From positions 124,001 to 188,000 of the forward strand of contig JAFDWR010000003.1 of NCBI GenBank assembly GCA_018268355.1: 64,000 bases of DNA, in the 5' to 3' direction. Position 1 is the first letter of the stretch. Each line of letters begins with the position of its first letter. The DNA is from Armatimonadota bacterium. GTDB taxonomy: Bacteria > Armatimonadota > Fimbriimonadia > Fimbriimonadales > Fimbriimonadaceae. The notes under the pieces are model-generated. The model searched no databases. It was not told the DNA's origin and saw only the letters and a program-made list of their open reading frames with translations. Of this stretch, positions 51,028 through 59,934 are shown piece after piece. Position numbers and translations under genes: made by a program.

Positions 51028-51632
51028 GAGGTCGGCTTTGCCTTCGGGCTTGGCGGCCCTTCAAGGCAAGAGGCGATCTTGGCCTGGAGGCTCTTGGCTT
51101 GGAGGAGGTTGCCAAGAAGGTGGTTAGCCACGCGCGGTTCGAACTTATGCCGCGCCCCATCAAGGGTTTCGACGACGATCCAGCGGCCGAGAAGGAGCAG
51201 CGAGTGGACGTTGGGACGGCTCATGACCCGCTTCACCTCACCGCGCCGAAAGCCTATCTCAATCGTTTCGCCGCGGAAGATCACGGCGTCCTTTTCGAAG
51301 CAGAGGTAGCCGACGTCCTCATGAGCATCCAAAAGGCTCTGAAACTTGGGCGAACAATAGCCAAAGAACACGGCGTCGGTGAGGTCCACGCCGTCGGCGG
51401 TCAGCTCCCGTCGAAGGTGGCGGCTCATGAACCCGTTTTGCCAAAGGCCGCAGAAGTTCGTCAGGATCCACGCGGCGGCCAACGCGGCGAGGAGCAACAC
51501 CAGCCCAAGCCCCCAGGTGTTGTTCTGCTTCCACATAACGGTCACCGCAGCGACCACGAGCGGCACATAAACGGCAGCGGGAATGAGGTTTCCCGCCCAC
51601 TTTCGGCCTGAGTTCCACACCTTTTCTGCCAC
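51021..51632 (-). CDS. Membrane protein with N-terminal helix pair and soluble domain
   Basis: The start is a GTG at 51632, six bases after TAACAT (51644-51639). The 203-residue product has two transmembrane helices (about 15-35 and 42-62) and then a beta-rich cytoplasmic domain (DLTDAVFFGYCSPKFQSLLD, DAVIFRGETIEIGFRRGEV, SLLLLGRWIVVET) reminiscent of PH-like or YcxB-like small membrane proteins. I cannot assign a function. It is divergent from the AddB-like gene, and the -10 boxes of the two genes overlap. Confidence 0.7.
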   Translation of the reverse strand: MAEKVWNSGRKWAGNLIPAAVYVPLVVAAVTVMWKQNNTWGLGLVLLLAALAAAWILTNFCGLWQNGFMSRHLRRELTADGVDLTDAVFFGYCSPKFQSLLDAHEDVGYLCFEKDAVIFRGETIEIGFRRGEVKRVMSRPNVHSLLLLGRWIVVETLDGARHKFEPRVANHLLGNLLQAKSLQAKIASCLEGPPSPKAKPTSK

Positions 51633-51638
51633 CTAACG

Positions 51639-51648
51639 ATGTTACACT
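51639..51648. promoter_or_regulatory. Overlapping divergent -10 boxes
   Basis: TAACAT read on the minus strand (51644-51639) and TACACT on the plus strand (51643-51648) share bases, serving the genes at 51632 and 51661. Simultaneous use in both directions seems impossible. Confidence 0.45.
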
Positions 51649-51660
51649 CCTCTCAGAGGG

Positions 51661-54486
51661 ATGGGACGCACGGGATTGCAAGTCGTCGAAATGGTGCCAG
51701 ACGGCGAAGCCCTGCGCGAGCTCCTGCACGACTATTGGAGCCAAGCCCCCGGCCTCGTCACGGCCACCGCCGATGCCTCGCTGAGCGCCCTTCGGGCCTT
51801 TGCCCCCGAAGAAGGCCTCATCACGCCGCTCGTCACCCTCGCCCGGCAGGCCTTGCAACACGCAGGTCGACTTCCCTATGCCGTCGGTGGGCCCGCCTTT
51901 CTCAATTCGGCGGTTGCCGCCCTCGTCGATCGCGACCTCTTCAATGTGCCCGAGTTTCGGGCGGCGGGAGCCTACGTTGGCTTCCACCAGGAGATGCTGA
52001 AGGTCCTCCACGAACTCCACCACCTTGGGTTTGACGCCGACCGGCTCGAGGCGGTCAGCGAGCGGCTGGAGTCGCCGACTCGCGAGTGGGTCTCGGAGCT
52101 TGGGAAGCTGGATCGCGAGCTTGGCAACGTGCTCCATTCGATGCGGCTGACCCAGGCGCATCGCCTCCTGCGCGCCTGTTTTGACCTCGAACCGGACGAG
52201 GTGGAGCTTCCCGACCGACTTTTTGTCCTCACCCACAGCGAGATCAGCCCGCTCCAGATCGACTGGATCAAGTGGGCGAGCCGGTACGTCAAGATCACAA
52301 CCGTGGCCTATCGGCACCCGGCCGAAGGGACCTTTCGCGCCTTCGAACGCCTCGCCGACCCGACGCTCACCTTCGAGCCGCCTCAGAACCTCGCGGGAAC
52401 GTTTTTCACCACCGATGTCGTCCGTGGTGACACCGAGGTCGAGGTCGTCGCCTATGCCGACGAGTTCGCCGAGGCCGAATGGACGCTCCGCCGCGCCGCC
52501 GAATTCCTCAGCGAAAACTCAGTCCGCGCCGACGAGGTCGTCATCTTTGCCCGGGACCACGAGAAGACGCTGCCCCTCCTGGAGTCCGTTTCCGAGCGGC
52601 TCGGGATTCGGATCTCCTCGACCCGCCGCGTGGAGCTGACCCAGCACCCGACCTACCGCATCATTCAGCGCGTCCTCCGGTGGATTTCCGGTGAGCAGCC
52701 GCGAAACACCGCCTCCATCCTCCAGGTCTCGCTCTTCAACCCCTCGCGCCGAATTCCCATGGAGTGGCGTGAGGCCTTGGAGCTGATTGAGGAGTCGGAT
52801 GGCGACCAATGGCTCAACCTTGAAGAATGGGTGGCCGACGAAGAGAAGCCCGCTTGGCTTGCGCCGATCTTGAACTGGCGACGGCACTATTCGCCCCAAA
52901 CCAACCCGCTCCACACCTGGCTCGGCGCGTTCAAGGACCTGCTCGGACTCCTCGGATCGGCGCGGGATGACGCCTGGCCGGGCCGGGATGCCGCCGCCGT
53001 CACCGCCATGATCCGCGCGCTGGGACCAAGCGTCCACATTGCCCATGAGGTCGATCAGGCGAGCTTCTCGCTCAGCGACTTCATAAGGTTTGCCGTCCGT
53101 TCGTGGGAGATCGGCGAAGTCAGCTTCTCGACCGGTGACCGCGATGAGATCCGGATTGCCTCGAACGTTGACCAAATCCTTTGCGCGAAGAAGCTCTTTG
53201 TCATGGGGATGATCGAGGGCGACTTCCCTCGGCGCAGACACGAGAGCCCCCTCCTGACCCGCGAGGAGATCAAGACCCTTGTCGACCTGGAGGGACTTGG
53301 CACGTGGACGCCCAGCTATTCCGAGCTTTCGGCCAAGGAGAGGGAGATTCTGCTCTTCCTGCTCGGATCAAGCCGGTCGATCACGATGAGCTACCCGAGG
53401 GTCCACCAAGATTCAAACTCCATCCCCTCGAGCTTCCTCATCGACGTGATTGACTCGCTTGAGATCGTGCCCACCTCGATCAGCCGCAGCCTCATTGCCC
53501 CCGAGCTAGAAGACTGCACGAACGCGGCTGACCGCCGACTTCGAGAGGCCCTCGACGGGGCCAAGAAGGACCCGCTGCCCAACGAGTGGCAGGTTGAACA
53601 TCCGCCCATCGAGGAGCCCATCGAGATCTGGCCCGAAGAGGCGATGGCCGCGCTGCAGTGCAACTTCAAGTTCCAAGCCGGGCGGCTGAGTGTACGTCCG
53701 CCAAAGGCCCGAGCCGAGTGGTACGACCTTCGGAAGCTTCCGAGCCAGGTCCAGCTTTTCGGCCACGGCGATCTTGATCAGGCGCGCGGGCAACTTGAGG
53801 CGGTTTGGTCCCAGGTGGCGAGCACGGTGAACCGGTCGGCGGCGAAGCGCGTTTTTGACCGCTGGATTCGGACCGAGGCCTACTGTCAACAGCGGCTCCC
53901 GCTGACCAATGTTCGGCGCGATGTGCGATTCGGATCGGAAGGAGTGGCCAAAGAGGTCTTCGGCCTGTCGCTCAAGGGCACAATCCCCGTGGTCGGCGAG
54001 CTCGGGTTCTACAACACGATCATCCTCACCCAAAGCTCGGCGGTTGAGGAGATTGCGGGCAGCAAGCGTCGCGACAACGAAAGTCTGCGATTTGGGCTGA
54101 AGGAAGAGGACGTCCTGGTTTACGGCCTCTATGCCTTCTCCGTCCACCAGTCCGCCAAGGGAATGTGCATCCAGGTCGAGTCGATGGGCGACCGCCGCAC
54201 GCTGATCTACGTTCCCTCGTATGAGGACATCCGGTTTCCAAGGTCGAACGAGGCGGAAGCCGAAGGGCTGAAGGTCATCGAAGTGAACGATGGACTACCT
54301 TATCCGGATTCGGCCCGCGAGTTCGGGCAGGCGGTGAAGACACTCGCCAAGAAGGCGAAAACGATGATTGAAACCCAGGCGATCGCGACGACGCCGGGTG
54401 AGCATTGCCGCACATGCCGCTACGGCGAGCTTTGTCGTCGATCGAAGGACTTCGGCGAAGAGGAGGACCTATTCGAGGATGAATAG
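51661..54486 (+). CDS. AddB-like protein with Fe-S cysteines but a degenerate nuclease site
   Basis: This 941-residue protein is shorter than typical AddB (over 1,100) and has no Walker A motif, so its helicase-like half is inactive. The C-terminal domain keeps the four-cysteine iron-sulphur arrangement of AddB and Cas4 nucleases, with Cys667 (ALQCNFKF) plus Cys916, Cys919 and Cys925 (CRTCRYGELC). The nuclease motifs are eroded: the expected G-I-D-R-x-D segment reads KGTIPVVGELGF, and the D-Y-K-T-G segment is missing. The protein probably binds DNA ends as a scaffold partner of the helicase encoded next. The next gene begins eight bases before this stop. Confidence 0.75.
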   Translation: MGRTGLQVVEMVPDGEALRELLHDYWSQAPGLVTATADASLSALRAFAPEEGLITPLVTLARQALQHAGRLPYAVGGPAFLNSAVAALVDRDLFNVPEFRAAGAYVGFHQEMLKVLHELHHLGFDADRLEAVSERLESPTREWVSELGKLDRELGNVLHSMRLTQAHRLLRACFDLEPDEVELPDRLFVLTHSEISPLQIDWIKWASRYVKITTVAYRHPAEGTFRAFERLADPTLTFEPPQNLAGTFFTTDVVRGDTEVEVVAYADEFAEAEWTLRRAAEFLSENSVRADEVVIFARDHEKTLPLLESVSERLGIRISSTRRVELTQHPTYRIIQRVLRWISGEQPRNTASILQVSLFNPSRRIPMEWREALELIEESDGDQWLNLEEWVADEEKPAWLAPILNWRRHYSPQTNPLHTWLGAFKDLLGLLGSARDDAWPGRDAAAVTAMIRALGPSVHIAHEVDQASFSLSDFIRFAVRSWEIGEVSFSTGDRDEIRIASNVDQILCAKKLFVMGMIEGDFPRRRHESPLLTREEIKTLVDLEGLGTWTPSYSELSAKEREILLFLLGSSRSITMSYPRVHQDSNSIPSSFLIDVIDSLEIVPTSISRSLIAPELEDCTNAADRRLREALDGAKKDPLPNEWQVEHPPIEEPIEIWPEEAMAALQCNFKFQAGRLSVRPPKARAEWYDLRKLPSQVQLFGHGDLDQARGQLEAVWSQVASTVNRSAAKRVFDRWIRTEAYCQQRLPLTNVRRDVRFGSEGVAKEVFGLSLKGTIPVVGELGFYNTIILTQSSAVEEIAGSKRRDNESLRFGLKEEDVLVYGLYAFSVHQSAKGMCIQVESMGDRRTLIYVPSYEDIRFPRSNEAEAEGLKVIEVNDGLPYPDSAREFGQAVKTLAKKAKTMIETQAIATTPGEHCRTCRYGELCRRSKDFGEEEDLFEDE

Positions 54487-56794
54487 GCCATCCCTCAGCG
54501 CAGAGCAACTCGCGGTGGTCCAGTCGAAGGCGGGCCGGCTTGTCGTACGCGCCTCGGCGGGTTCGGGCAAGACTCGCACCCTCGTCGAGCGGTACGTCAA
54601 CCTCGTCATCGAGGGCGGCTTTTCGCCCGATAACATCGTCGCGATTACCTTCACCAACAAGGCATCCGCTGAGTTGCGCGAGCGCATTGTCCACGAGCTG
54701 CGGGCCCAAAATCGGTACCGCGAGGCCCAATTGGCCGAATCCGGCCCAATCGGGACCACGCACAGCTTCTTCGAGCGATGTTTGCGCGAGAACTCGATCG
54801 AGGCGGGCATTGACCCCGCGTTTGAGATCTTTGACGGTTCCGAGGACCGTCAAATGCTGCTCGATATCATCCGAAACGACATCGAAACGGCCGACCTAAC
54901 GGACGAGAATATTAGCCTTCTTATCCAAACCTTGCTCGGCAAACCCTCGTGGCGGGGCGGCGGTCAACCCACCTTCGTGCTCGAGCAACCGATGGAAAAG
55001 ATCATCGGCAGCTTCCGCGGGACCGGCTGGTCGCCGGGCGAATTGGAGGAGCGGTACGGCACCGTCGAAAGCACCCTTCGCACGTGGCAAAAGATCTACT
55101 GCTCGACCCACGGCCTCGACGAGGGCTTCCTCTCCGAGCCGGAGAGCTTCGTGCGGCGACTCAACGCCGAACCCGGCCTCCTGAAGAGCAAGATTCACCT
55201 TCAAAAGAAGGACGCCGACGACGATTCGATCCGCGCCGCGCAGTTCACGGTTGGCCTGATAAAGCTCAGCCTGCAGGCCTGGACCACCTTTGAGAGCGCG
55301 ATCCGGCGGCGCGGTGGACTCGATTTCAACGCGATTGAGCTTGAAATGAGGCGGATGCTGCGCACCCAGCCCCGAGTTGCCAAGCGGCTCCAGGCGAAAT
55401 ACAAGGTGCTCATGATGGACGAGTGCCAGGACGTGAGCCCGCTCCAGCGCGAAACGCTCGCCCTCATCGGCTTTGAGCAGGAGGTCTTTGTCGGCGACGT
55501 GAAACAGTCGATCTACAGCTTCCGGCTCGCCGACCCCGAGGGCTTTGAGCGGCTCGCGAATGAATCTGAGACGCTCGAACTCAGCCGGAACTACCGATCC
55601 TCGGATGCGATTCTCAGGCTCGTCGACACCGTCTTTGAGGAGGCGATGACGTCGTACTCGCCGATGCTCCCGAAGCCCGAGTTTGACCTCGATGCGGAGC
55701 CGGAGGCGGTGACCCCGGAGGGTGTTGAGCGCTGGAACCTCGAGGCTTCGAACCCGCTCGCGATCGCGGACGCGATCATTAAGTACCTGAACGACGCGGA
55801 GGTTTGGGGCGAAGACACCCCCCAGGTGACCGTGCTCGTGGAGAAATCCGTCGTCGGTCAGATGCTCATGAGTGCCCTTCGCCAGCGAGGGATCGAGGCC
55901 GAGTATCGGGGCGACTCAGCACGGTTCTACACCAAGCTCGAGGTGCGCGATGTCGCCAATGCGCTGCGTGCAGTGGCTAATCCCACGAATGACTACGCTC
56001 TCCTCGCACTGTTGCGGTGTTGCTTTGTGGGCGTTTCGCTAGACACTCTCTTTGATCTTGGTCGCCTCGGCTACATTTGGGACCATCTCGCAAACTACTC
56101 ACCGGCAGTTGAAGAAGATCGTGCCATTCTCGATCAGTTTCTGGCCTGGTTCAAGCCCTTGACCGCTCAGGCCGACCGCTTGAACGCCTGGGAGATCATT
56201 TCCAAGCTCTACGCCACCTCCCCATTCCTGCCGGAATTGGCCCAGCGCCGCCGCGGGGTCCAGATGCTCGCCAACGCACGAAAGCTCCTCACGCTCGCGA
56301 TCGAGTTTGCCGACGAGGGGCCGGGCGAGTTCGCTGACCGGATTGAAAAGATTCGCGAGCTCCAACACAAGGAAGGGGAGGCAGCAATCGGAGATGGCCA
56401 CCTCGCGACGGTCGAGATCATGACCGCCCACAGCTCGAAGGGCCTTGAGTTCGATAACGTCATCGTCGCCACCCTCGGCCGGGTTCCTCGTCGAAAGGAG
56501 AACCTCGAGACCAGCCTCGGTGAAGGACTGATTTCCTTCGATTGCGCGCCGGACGGCGAAAACCTCTTCCACCGCATGACCCTCAACAAGCGGAAAGAGA
56601 AGGATGCCGAAGAGAATCTGCGCCTTGCCTATGTCGCGATGACCCGCGCCAAGAAGCGGCTCATCCTGCTTTGCTCGCCGAAGATGCGCGCCCCAACGGC
56701 GGGAAGTGTGGTGATGAGCGTCCTGCGCGAGCGGACCGACCTCATCAGCGAGCGTGAATTCACGCCTGGACTGACCGCCGATCAGGATCGGTAG
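54479..56794 (+). CDS. AddA-like UvrD-family helicase without a C-terminal nuclease domain
   Basis: From the ATG at 54479, inside the previous gene's last codons, this encodes 771 residues. Superfamily 1 motifs are complete: ASAGSGKTRTL, ITFTNKASAELRERI, GTTHSFFERCLRE, LMMDECQDVSPLQ, FVGDVKQSIYSFR, LSRNYRS, IMTAHSSKGLEFDNVIVA and LAYVAMTRAKKRLIL. Typical AddA is over 1,100 residues and ends in a RecB-type nuclease domain, which is absent here. With the AddB-like partner it would form a helicase complex for double-strand break repair. If the nuclease is really lost from both, end resection needs another enzyme. Confidence 0.85.
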   Translation: MNRPSLSAEQLAVVQSKAGRLVVRASAGSGKTRTLVERYVNLVIEGGFSPDNIVAITFTNKASAELRERIVHELRAQNRYREAQLAESGPIGTTHSFFERCLRENSIEAGIDPAFEIFDGSEDRQMLLDIIRNDIETADLTDENISLLIQTLLGKPSWRGGGQPTFVLEQPMEKIIGSFRGTGWSPGELEERYGTVESTLRTWQKIYCSTHGLDEGFLSEPESFVRRLNAEPGLLKSKIHLQKKDADDDSIRAAQFTVGLIKLSLQAWTTFESAIRRRGGLDFNAIELEMRRMLRTQPRVAKRLQAKYKVLMMDECQDVSPLQRETLALIGFEQEVFVGDVKQSIYSFRLADPEGFERLANESETLELSRNYRSSDAILRLVDTVFEEAMTSYSPMLPKPEFDLDAEPEAVTPEGVERWNLEASNPLAIADAIIKYLNDAEVWGEDTPQVTVLVEKSVVGQMLMSALRQRGIEAEYRGDSARFYTKLEVRDVANALRAVANPTNDYALLALLRCCFVGVSLDTLFDLGRLGYIWDHLANYSPAVEEDRAILDQFLAWFKPLTAQADRLNAWEIISKLYATSPFLPELAQRRRGVQMLANARKLLTLAIEFADEGPGEFADRIEKIRELQHKEGEAAIGDGHLATVEIMTAHSSKGLEFDNVIVATLGRVPRRKENLETSLGEGLISFDCAPDGENLFHRMTLNKRKEKDAEENLRLAYVAMTRAKKRLILLCSPKMRAPTAGSVVMSVLRERTDLISEREFTPGLTADQDR

Positions 56795-56797
56795 ACT
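56792..56797 (+). promoter_or_regulatory. TAGACT box before the asparaginase-family gene
   Basis: TAGACT ends eight bases before the ATG at 56806 and begins at the stop codon of the helicase gene. Confidence 0.45.
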
Positions 56798-56805
56798 GTT
56801 CGCGC

Positions 56806-57690
56806 ATGAGAACCGTTCTTGCAACGTGGCGAGAGCCTGGACAAACTGCCATGTCGGCCACCACGGCCGCCGGTCAACGAGGACTTGGCCTTCTTGACAC
56901 CTTGATTGAGGGCCTCGCGGCCTGTGAGGAGGATCCTTCCCTCATCCTTGTTGGTCGAGGCTCGATTCCGAACGCCGATGGCGAGATTGAACTCGACGCA
57001 TCGCTGATGGATGGGTCCGACCTTTCGGCGGGCGCGGTTTGCGCGGTGCGCAACATCTGTCCCGTTATCCGCTTGGCGAACCTCGTTCGCGTCAAGACGC
57101 CGCATTTGATGCTCGCGGGCGATCAAGCCGTACGGTTTGCCCTTGAGAACGGCTTCGAGAAGCGTTCACTCATGACCGAGGAGATTGTTCGCAAGTACGA
57201 TGCATGGAGAGATCACCGCGAGACCGAGTTCACTCACATCGAGCACGCGGTCCCGCACCATGGTGATACCGTCACCATGCTTGGTTGCGAGTCGGGGCGA
57301 GTGGCCGCGGCGAGCTCGACCAGTGGTTGGCCTTGGAAGCGCCCGGGGCGCGTCGGCGACTCGCCGATCATCGGCGCTGGGATCTATGCCGACAACGAGG
57401 CGGGCTGTGCAGGAGCGACGGGCGCGGGCGAAGAGCTTTGGCGCGGGGTGGCTTCTTTCCGAGCCGTTGAGGCGATGCGGCGGGGTCTCTCACCGCAGGA
57501 CGCCTGCGACTTTGTCATCAACGAGATGCTTCGGCGTCAGCCGGGCGCGGCTAAATATCCTTGTGTCGTCTTTGCGATGAATACAGAAGGCGAGTACGGC
57601 GCCGCGGTCACGCGCGATCCTTTCGAGCTTTGGGTCTGGAAGGACGGCGAGATCGACATGAAGGTCTTTGCACCCAAACTAAACCCATGA
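56806..57690 (+). CDS. Asparaginase/glycosylasparaginase-family Ntn hydrolase
   Basis: This 294-residue protein matches the N-terminal nucleophile hydrolases that make isoaspartyl peptidases and glycosylasparaginases. The autocleavage site is GDTVTM, with Thr155 as the new N-terminal nucleophile, followed by GRVAAASSTSG, GRVGDSPIIGAGIYAD and ATGAGEELWRG. The enzyme splits the bond between aspartate or asparagine and its partner in damaged peptides or glycoproteins. It is followed directly by an unknown small gene overlapping by four bases. Confidence 0.88.
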   Translation: MRTVLATWREPGQTAMSATTAAGQRGLGLLDTLIEGLAACEEDPSLILVGRGSIPNADGEIELDASLMDGSDLSAGAVCAVRNICPVIRLANLVRVKTPHLMLAGDQAVRFALENGFEKRSLMTEEIVRKYDAWRDHRETEFTHIEHAVPHHGDTVTMLGCESGRVAAASSTSGWPWKRPGRVGDSPIIGAGIYADNEAGCAGATGAGEELWRGVASFRAVEAMRRGLSPQDACDFVINEMLRRQPGAAKYPCVVFAMNTEGEYGAAVTRDPFELWVWKDGEIDMKVFAPKLNP

Positions 57691-58097
57691 GCCTCTCGAA
57701 TGCTCAGGAGGCGCTTCTTTCGCGTATCGAGACGGTTCTAGATCAGTCCGAGATCGCCTCGTTGACATCGAGATTGATCGCCACTGAGCTAAGGGTGCCT
57801 CCGCAGGCGGTCGAAGAGATCTCCGAGCTTGGGGTGATTGCCCTTCGACTCTTTCCGATTGACACTCAACGCCTGCTTTCCAAGGGCCAGGTAGGCCGAC
57901 TCTTGGCCAAGCTGACCGAGGCGAACGAGCCCTTCGGAACCGCCGAGGCCCGCGACATCTGGCAACTGACCCGGAGCATCACGATCGCCGCGCTCACCGC
58001 GATGGATCAGCTGGGGTGGATCAGCGGTCCCATCGGCGCGCGAACGATCACGGAAGCCGGGCGAGAATGGCTTGCGCAATCGTCTCCGACCGAATGA
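57687..58097 (+). CDS. Small helical protein, possibly winged-helix
   Basis: From the ATG at 57687, overlapping the previous stop, this encodes 136 residues. It is entirely helical in outline: SLSNAQEALLSRIETVLDQ, IDTQRLLSKGQVGRLLAKL, ARDIWQLTRSITIAALTAM, ending in a short beta-hairpin-like IGARTITEAGREWL that recalls a winged-helix wing. I cannot assign a family. The last 50 bases overlap the convergent ABC gene. Confidence 0.6.
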   Translation: MSLSNAQEALLSRIETVLDQSEIASLTSRLIATELRVPPQAVEEISELGVIALRLFPIDTQRLLSKGQVGRLLAKLTEANEPFGTAEARDIWQLTRSITIAALTAMDQLGWISGPIGARTITEAGREWLAQSSPTE

Positions 58098-58857
58098 AGA
58101 CGGTCTCGACCGTTCCATAGCCTTCGGCGAGGAGCCTTGCCGCGAGTTCCTGGCCTTCTTCTGCGCTTAGCTCGAGCCCACCTTCAACCTGACGGACCTT
58201 CACGCGAAACGGCTTGACGATCGATTCGACTGGCCCAACCTTGCCTGCCTTGACGATGATCTCGCTCACCACGCGATCCGTCAAGAGATCGATGGGTTCG
58301 CCGACGAAGATCGGCATCTTTTGATCCAAGAGAATCATTGCATCGCACAGAGCGGCTAATTCGAGACGATTGCAGGCAATAGCAGTCGTGAGACCTGTTC
58401 GTTTTCGCTCGAGAAGCAATCGTTCGAGGCCTGTAAAAGTCCACGGATCGAGGCTATCAACGAGAGAATCGATCGCGAGAACCATCGGCTTCATCGCAAT
58501 CGCCTCCGCGAGGACAAGCGCGGCGGCCTGGGAATCGGAGAGCTGCCCCACCGACTTCGCGCGGCTGTCCCACAGCCTCAGCTCGGTGAGCACCTTGGTC
58601 GCCGCATTGGTTTCCGCTTGTCGAAGAACCTGTTGAACCTTGATCCGCCGCGAGAGCTCGCGCGGGCCGACATAAGTGACCGGCCGCTCGGTCGCCACCA
58701 ACCCACGCGGCGGCGCTTCCCGACCCGCAATCGCGGCCAAAAGCTGGCTCTTCCCCGACGCGGCAGGGCCGAAGAGCCCGAGCATCTGGCCCGGGCGAAG
58801 ATGGACGGTTGCCGTGCTGCCCTGTTTTGCAAGAGCGACATGCTCAAGGGTTAGCAT
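58048..58857 (-). CDS. ABC-type ATPase with degenerate catalytic motifs
   Basis: This 269-residue protein resembles an ABC transporter ATPase but is eroded at key places. Walker A is GPAASGKS (30-37), the signature reads LSDSQAAAL instead of LSGGQ, and Walker B is VLAIDSLVDSLD, where the catalytic Glu after the Asp is replaced by Ser. It may therefore bind ATP without efficient hydrolysis. No permease is beside it. It is the last gene of a five-gene operon. The convergent gene overlaps its 3' end by 50 bases. Confidence 0.7.
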   Translation of the reverse strand: MLTLEHVALAKQGSTATVHLRPGQMLGLFGPAASGKSQLLAAIAGREAPPRGLVATERPVTYVGPRELSRRIKVQQVLRQAETNAATKVLTELRLWDSRAKSVGQLSDSQAAALVLAEAIAMKPMVLAIDSLVDSLDPWTFTGLERLLLERKRTGLTTAIACNRLELAALCDAMILLDQKMPIFVGEPIDLLTDRVVSEIIVKAGKVGPVESIVKPFRVKVRQVEGGLELSAEEGQELAARLLAEGYGTVETVFIRSETIAQAILARLP

Positions 58858-58869
58858 CGGCAGCGCTCC

Positions 58870-59934
58870 TTAGAATTGAGTGAAGGCCTTCGGCGAATGG
58901 GTGAGGATCTCGATGCCGTCGGAGGTGACAACCACGTCGTCTTCGATTCGGCAACCGGTCAAGCCCGGGACATAGATGCCGGGTTCGACGGTCCAAATCT
59001 GGCCGACCGCGAGGGTGTCCGTCGACGAAGGGCCGAGGCGGCCGCCGTCGTGCACCACGCGTCCGAGTCCGTGACCGAGTCCATGGCCGAAGTACTTCGC
59101 ATCTTCGCCCATCGCGTTGCGGGCCGCCTTGTCGACGGTGGCGGCCGAAACTCCGGGCTTCATCACCGCGAGGGCGGCTTCTTGGGCGGCGAGGACCTTA
59201 TCGTAGATCTCGCGAACGCGCGGCGTGACCTCGCCGATCGCGACGGTTCGGGTGAGGTCGGAGCAATAGCCGTCGAGGTTCGCCCCGAAGTCCATCGTCA
59301 CGAGGTCGCCAGCCTGCAGCTTTCGCTCGCTCGGCTTGCCGTGGGGGAGGGCCGCTCGCTCGCCGGCGACCACGATCGGCTCGAAGGCGAGCTTGGCGCC
59401 TTGGCGGCGGAAGAAGAACTCGATCTCGAGTCCAAGGTCGTACTCGCTCACGCCCGGCTGGACGAGGCGGCAGACATGGTCGAAGCAAGCATCGGCGAGC
59501 TTGCAGGCCCGGCGCGTGGTCTCGATTTCTGCTTCCGACTTCACCATTCGGAGAGGGCCGAACAGGTCGGGAGCCGGTTGAACCTTGTGATTAGGGAATT
59601 TCTCAACGAGTTTTTGATATTGCGCGTACGACGTATGGACGGCCTCGAAGCCGAATGCGGTGATCTCGTTTGCGTCGAGACAGTCCGCGATCTCGTCGTT
59701 CATCGTCTTCGGCGTTGCAAAGATGTGAACGGAGAACGGAGCCTTCACCTCGTCCCTGGCTTGGACATCGTAGCGGGCATCGGTGATGAAACTCGCCTTG
59801 CTCGGGGTGACAATCACCGCTCCGCTCGAGCCGGTAAAGCCGGTCAGCCACCGCACGTTCTCGATCTCGGAGACCAAGAGCGCGGGGATGTCGCACTCAA
59901 CCAGGCTGTTTTGAATTCGCTTAAGATTCTCCAT
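58870..59934 (-). CDS. pepP: Xaa-Pro aminopeptidase (M24 metallopeptidase)
   Basis: This 354-residue protein has a creatinase-like N-terminal domain (VRWLTGFTGSSGAVIVTPSK) and the pita-bread fold with metal ligands in TMDFGA, GYCSDLTR, GHGLGHGLG, TVEPGIYVP and RIEDDVVV. It removes an N-terminal residue linked to proline, or acts on related peptides. The stop of aroQ and this start abut, so they are co-translated in the glycosyltransferase-to-ABC operon. Confidence 0.95.
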   Translation of the reverse strand: MENLKRIQNSLVECDIPALLVSEIENVRWLTGFTGSSGAVIVTPSKASFITDARYDVQARDEVKAPFSVHIFATPKTMNDEIADCLDANEITAFGFEAVHTSYAQYQKLVEKFPNHKVQPAPDLFGPLRMVKSEAEIETTRRACKLADACFDHVCRLVQPGVSEYDLGLEIEFFFRRQGAKLAFEPIVVAGERAALPHGKPSERKLQAGDLVTMDFGANLDGYCSDLTRTVAIGEVTPRVREIYDKVLAAQEAALAVMKPGVSAATVDKAARNAMGEDAKYFGHGLGHGLGRVVHDGGRLGPSSTDTLAVGQIWTVEPGIYVPGLTGCRIEDDVVVTSDGIEILTHSPKAFTQF

